This document shows, one piece after another, positions 5,142 through 6,721 of a DNA stretch of 6,721 bases. The stretch's first letter is position 1. Every line of letters begins with the position of its first letter. The position numbers and the translations under genes are program-made. Origin of the DNA: Burkholderiales bacterium (GTDB lineage Bacteria; Pseudomonadota; Gammaproteobacteria; Burkholderiales; Usitatibacteraceae); contig JAJAYN010000622.1 of assembly GCA_026786225.1 (NCBI GenBank), positions 1-6,721 of the forward strand, written 5' to 3'. The notes beneath the pieces were generated by a model. That model searched no databases. It was not told the DNA's origin and saw nothing but the letters and a program-made list of their open reading frames with translations.

Positions 5142-6338
5142 TTAGGCTGCAGCTTGCATCGGTTGTGTCAGAAATGCCTTGATGACAGGTGCCAGCCTTG
5201 CCACGATTTCACGCGCCTCGACTTCATTGAGGATGAGAGCCGGCAGCAGACGGATCACGCTGTCCTGCGTCACATTGGAAAAAATACCGGCGTCGAGCGC
5301 CAACTTCACAATATCACCGCAGGGACGATCAAGCTCAATGCCGAGCATCAAGCCCATGCCACGTATTTCCTTCACGCCCGAAACGCCCTGCAGCGCGACG
5401 CGAAAACCATCTTTTACGATCGCGCCGATCTTCGCCGCATTGGCGAGCAAGCCTTCTTCTTCCATGATTTCCAGTGTGCGCAATGCCGCAACAGATACCA
5501 GCGGTCCACCACCAAAAGTGGTGCCGTGATTTCCCGGCTTGAAAACCTTGGCTGCCGCGCCGCGCGCCAGACACGCACCGATCGGCAATCCGGATCCAAG
5601 ACCCTTAGCAAGCGGCATCACGTCCGGGGTGATGCCCGCCCATTGGTGTGCGAACCATTTGCCGGTGCGGCCAATTCCCGACTGTACTTCGTCGATCATC
5701 AAGAACCATTCTTTCTGCGTACACAGGTCGCGCAATTGCCGCAGGTAGTCACCACGTGCCTCAACAATGCCACCTTCGCCTTGCACCACCTCGGTCAGAA
5801 TGGCAACGACGTCGCTGTTGTGCGCCGCGATTGTCCGCACCGCCTCAAAATCGTTATATGGCACGCGAATGAATCCTCCAACCAGCGGCTCAAATCCGGC
5901 TTGCGCTTTACGCGAACCGGTAGCCGCCAGGGTGGCAAGCGTTCTGCCATGCCAGGCGTGTTCCATTACGATGATCTGTGGATTGTCTACGCCGCGTTGG
6001 TGGCCATACAGGCGCGCAAGCTTGATCGCGCATTCATTGGCTTCAGCACCCGAGTTGGCGAAGAACACGTTGTCCATACCCGCCAATGCGCAAAGTTTAT
6101 CGGCGAGCGCCGCTTGCTCCGGAATATCGACCAGATTTGAGGTGTGAATGATTCGTCCCGCCTGCTCGGCAATACTCTTGACCAACTTTGGATGGGCATG
6201 GCCCAAGCCAGATACCGCGATTCCAGCGAGAGAATCCAGCACTTTCCGACCGTCAGTCGTATATAGCCACACGCCTTCGCCGTGACTGAACGAGACCGCG
6301 AGCGGCTTATAAGTGTTCATCTGATGGATTGATAGCAT
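5142..6338 (-). CDS. argD: Acetylornithine aminotransferase
   Basis: This is a complete 398-residue PLP-dependent class III aminotransferase. It converts N-acetylglutamate 5-semialdehyde plus glutamate to N2-acetylornithine and 2-oxoglutarate. Visible motifs, numbered from the chosen start, are FANSGAEANE (93-102), HGRTLATLAATG (130-141), EVVQGEGG (183-190), IDEVQSGIGRTGKWFA (215-230), the PLP-binding Lys245 in AKGLGSGLPIGA, and GTTFGGGPL (272-280). The MNTYKPLAV start and the GRTG and TTFGG patterns favour ArgD over other ornithine or GABA aminotransferases. The ATG at 6336-6338 is chosen because AAAGGG (6346-6351, minus strand) lies 7 bases upstream and the family begins here. An in-frame TTG at 6398 lacks a ribosome binding site. 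It is the first gene of the leftward arg cluster, with its promoter in the divergent region on the right. Confidence 0.97.
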   Translation of the reverse strand: MLSIHQMNTYKPLAVSFSHGEGVWLYTTDGRKVLDSLAGIAVSGLGHAHPKLVKSIAEQAGRIIHTSNLVDIPEQAALADKLCALAGMDNVFFANSGAEANECAIKLARLYGHQRGVDNPQIIVMEHAWHGRTLATLAATGSRKAQAGFEPLVGGFIRVPYNDFEAVRTIAAHNSDVVAILTEVVQGEGGIVEARGDYLRQLRDLCTQKEWFLMIDEVQSGIGRTGKWFAHQWAGITPDVMPLAKGLGSGLPIGACLARGAAAKVFKPGNHGTTFGGGPLVSVAALRTLEIMEEEGLLANAAKIGAIVKDGFRVALQGVSGVKEIRGMGLMLGIELDRPCGDIVKLALDAGIFSNVTQDSVIRLLPALILNEVEAREIVARLAPVIKAFLTQPMQAAA

Positions 6339-6345
6339 TGAACAG

Positions 6346-6351
6346 CCCTTT
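6346..6351 (-). promoter_or_regulatory. argD ribosome binding site
   Basis: AAAGGG on the minus strand with a 7-base spacer to the ATG at 6338. This decides the argD start, because the longer in-frame alternative at 6398 has no such site. Confidence 0.75.
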
Positions 6352-6354
6352 CGT

Positions 6355-6370
6355 TGCAACGCGCGTTGCA
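6355..6370. promoter_or_regulatory. Perfect 16-bp palindrome in the argD leader
   Basis: TGCAACGCGCGTTGCA is perfectly self-complementary and ends 4 bases before the argD Shine-Dalgarno. As DNA it is a good dimeric-regulator site. As RNA it forms a 6-bp stem with a GCGC loop beside the ribosome binding site. Its GTTGCA/TGCAAC half-site recurs at 6473-6478 and 6490-6495 in the same intergenic region. Confidence 0.5.
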
Positions 6371-6396
6371 CTGGACATTCGCGCGATGAGGCTCGC

Positions 6397-6431
6397 AAAA
6401 AAGATAACGGCGGCCTACACAGACCGCCGCT
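6397..6431 (-). terminator. Intrinsic-terminator-like hairpin upstream of argD (possible attenuator)
   Basis: On the minus strand AGCGGCGG and CCGCCGTT form an 8-bp stem (six consecutive perfect GC-rich pairs plus one G-U and one A-U) around a 10-base loop. It is followed by ATC and six Ts (6402-6397). It lies between the likely argD promoter (6449-6477) and the argD ATG, and no leftward gene precedes it. It therefore cannot simply terminate an upstream gene. A conditional terminator in the argD leader is the natural reading. I do not see a convincing antiterminator or leader peptide. Confidence 0.6.
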
Positions 6432-6448
6432 GCAAAATCAGGAAATAA

Positions 6449-6477
6449 ACTATATGGCAATCCTGTTTGCAGTGCAA
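6449..6477 (-). promoter_or_regulatory. Probable argD promoter
   Basis: On the minus strand, -35 TTGCAC (6472-6477) and -10 TATAGT (6449-6454, five of six consensus positions) are separated by an ideal 17 bases. Transcription would begin near 6442, giving a leader of about 104 nt that contains the terminator-like hairpin and the 16-bp palindrome. The -35 coincides with the first GTGCAACA box, so a protein bound there would block it. Confidence 0.55.
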
Positions 6478-6496
6478 CAATTGACGCGGTGCAACA
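6472..6496. repeat. Direct repeat GTGCAACA, two copies between divergent promoters
   Basis: GTGCAACA occurs at 6472-6479 and 6489-6496, starts 17 bases apart. The first copy also forms part of the odd palindrome TTGCAGTGCAA (6467-6477). A third copy of the GTGCAAC core lies inverted at 6365-6371. The copies overlap the argD -35 and the spacer of the rightward promoter, which suits a shared operator. The binding protein is unknown. Confidence 0.4.
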
Positions 6497-6512
6497 GCGA
6501 CAAAGTTATAAT
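6481..6512 (+). promoter_or_regulatory. Candidate promoter of the DUF3579 gene
   Basis: A perfect -10 TATAAT (6507-6512) lies 20 bases after TTGACG (6481-6486), which matches the -35 consensus at five of six positions. The spacer is longer than the optimal 17, so the promoter may be weak or activator-dependent. Transcription would start near 6519, about 65 bases before the ATG at 6584. Confidence 0.45.
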
Positions 6513-6583
6513 TGGGCGACGCGCGGGATTTGTGATTCGCGTCGATCCTGCCCCCCAATTTCTTGCCCTCGGGCACTCGCATA

Positions 6584-6721
6584 ATGTCGCCCCCGGTACA
6601 CGCAGCTCCGGCTCACAACCGCATCATCAAACAGGGCGAAACGCTCAGCGGACGCGCGTTTCCCCCCAGAGACTGCGCTGAACGTTTATGCGCGATCAAG
6701 TCCACTTTCCGTCGCGACCAC
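6584..6721 (+). CDS. DUF3579 domain protein (partial, N-terminal 46 residues)
   Basis: This is the start of a protein of the DUF3579 family, small (about 100-residue) betaproteobacterial proteins of unknown function. The frame continues past the window end. After a Pro/Ala-rich lead (MSPPVHAAPAHN) come RIIKQGETLSGRAFPPRDCAERL, split here as RIIKQGETLSG then RAFPPRDCAERL, and CAIKSTFRRDH. These match the family pattern of a G-x-T-x-x-G-x-x-F-x-P-x-D-x-A-E-R-L segment followed by a short linker to a conserved tyrosine region, which is not yet reached. The ATG at 6584-6586 has no clear Shine-Dalgarno. An in-frame TTG at 6563 is the only nearby alternative. DUF3579 genes commonly sit beside argD or argF in this class, so the divergent position is expected. 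The identification rests on memory of the family pattern and on context. Confidence 0.75.
   Translation, partial: MSPPVHAAPAHNRIIKQGETLSGRAFPPRDCAERLCAIKSTFRRDH

Noticed and set aside
5070..6140. A 356-codon open frame on the plus strand opposite argD
   Set aside because: It is the antisense shadow of argD. It is His-, Arg- and Cys-rich with no recognisable motif or ribosome binding site, while argD on the other strand has all catalytic motifs.
6339..6398. A TTG-started 20-residue Arg-rich N-terminal extension of argD, considered as an arginine leader peptide
   Set aside because: It is in frame with argD with no stop codon, has no Shine-Dalgarno, and the family start plus AAAGGG support the ATG at 6338. 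It cannot be a separate leader peptide.

Overview
The window looks like a chromosomal housekeeping segment from a betaproteobacterium, most likely of the order Burkholderiales (Oxalobacteraceae-like is my best guess). The reasons are the argD-argF-argG order beside a DUF3579 gene, a type 1 (about 410-residue) argininosuccinate synthase, a secreted retropepsin-like protease of a family common in this class, and the sequence style of the L14 and L24 proteins. I see no mobile element, CRISPR array, rRNA or tRNA.

Layout from left to right. Positions 1-499 (minus strand) hold the start of the spc ribosomal-protein operon: partial rplX (L24) preceded by rplN (L14). The usual gene before rplN, rpsQ, is absent. 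Instead there are about 435 bases without a convincing gene (500-934). These contain a good promoter with an A/T-rich UP-like element and a structured leader, so rplN appears to head its own transcription unit. A doubtful 71-codon reading frame in that leader ends on the rplN start codon. Next come a retropepsin-like aspartic protease (minus, 935-1591) and a divergent class I glutamine amidotransferase (plus, 1611-2354). The latter overlaps yajQ (minus, 2335-2820) tail to tail by 20 bp.

Positions 2861-6338 hold an arginine-biosynthesis cluster read leftwards: argD, argF, argG, with yajQ following. It encodes acetylornithine aminotransferase, ornithine carbamoyltransferase and argininosuccinate synthase, which act between N-acetylglutamate semialdehyde and argininosuccinate. 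argD and argF are closely spaced, while argF and argG are separated by 112 bp dominated by a 20-bp imperfect inverted repeat. To the right, a divergent gene for a DUF3579 protein begins at 6584 and runs off the window.

The most interesting non-coding region is the argD/DUF3579 divergent intergenic segment (6339-6583). It has back-to-back promoter candidates, a recurring GTGCAAC box placed over or within them, a perfect 16-bp palindrome just before the argD ribosome binding site, and an intrinsic-terminator-like hairpin with a six-U tract between the likely argD promoter and its start codon. The last suggests attenuation of the arg genes. No obviously new protein system is visible; the novelty lies in the regulatory DNA.
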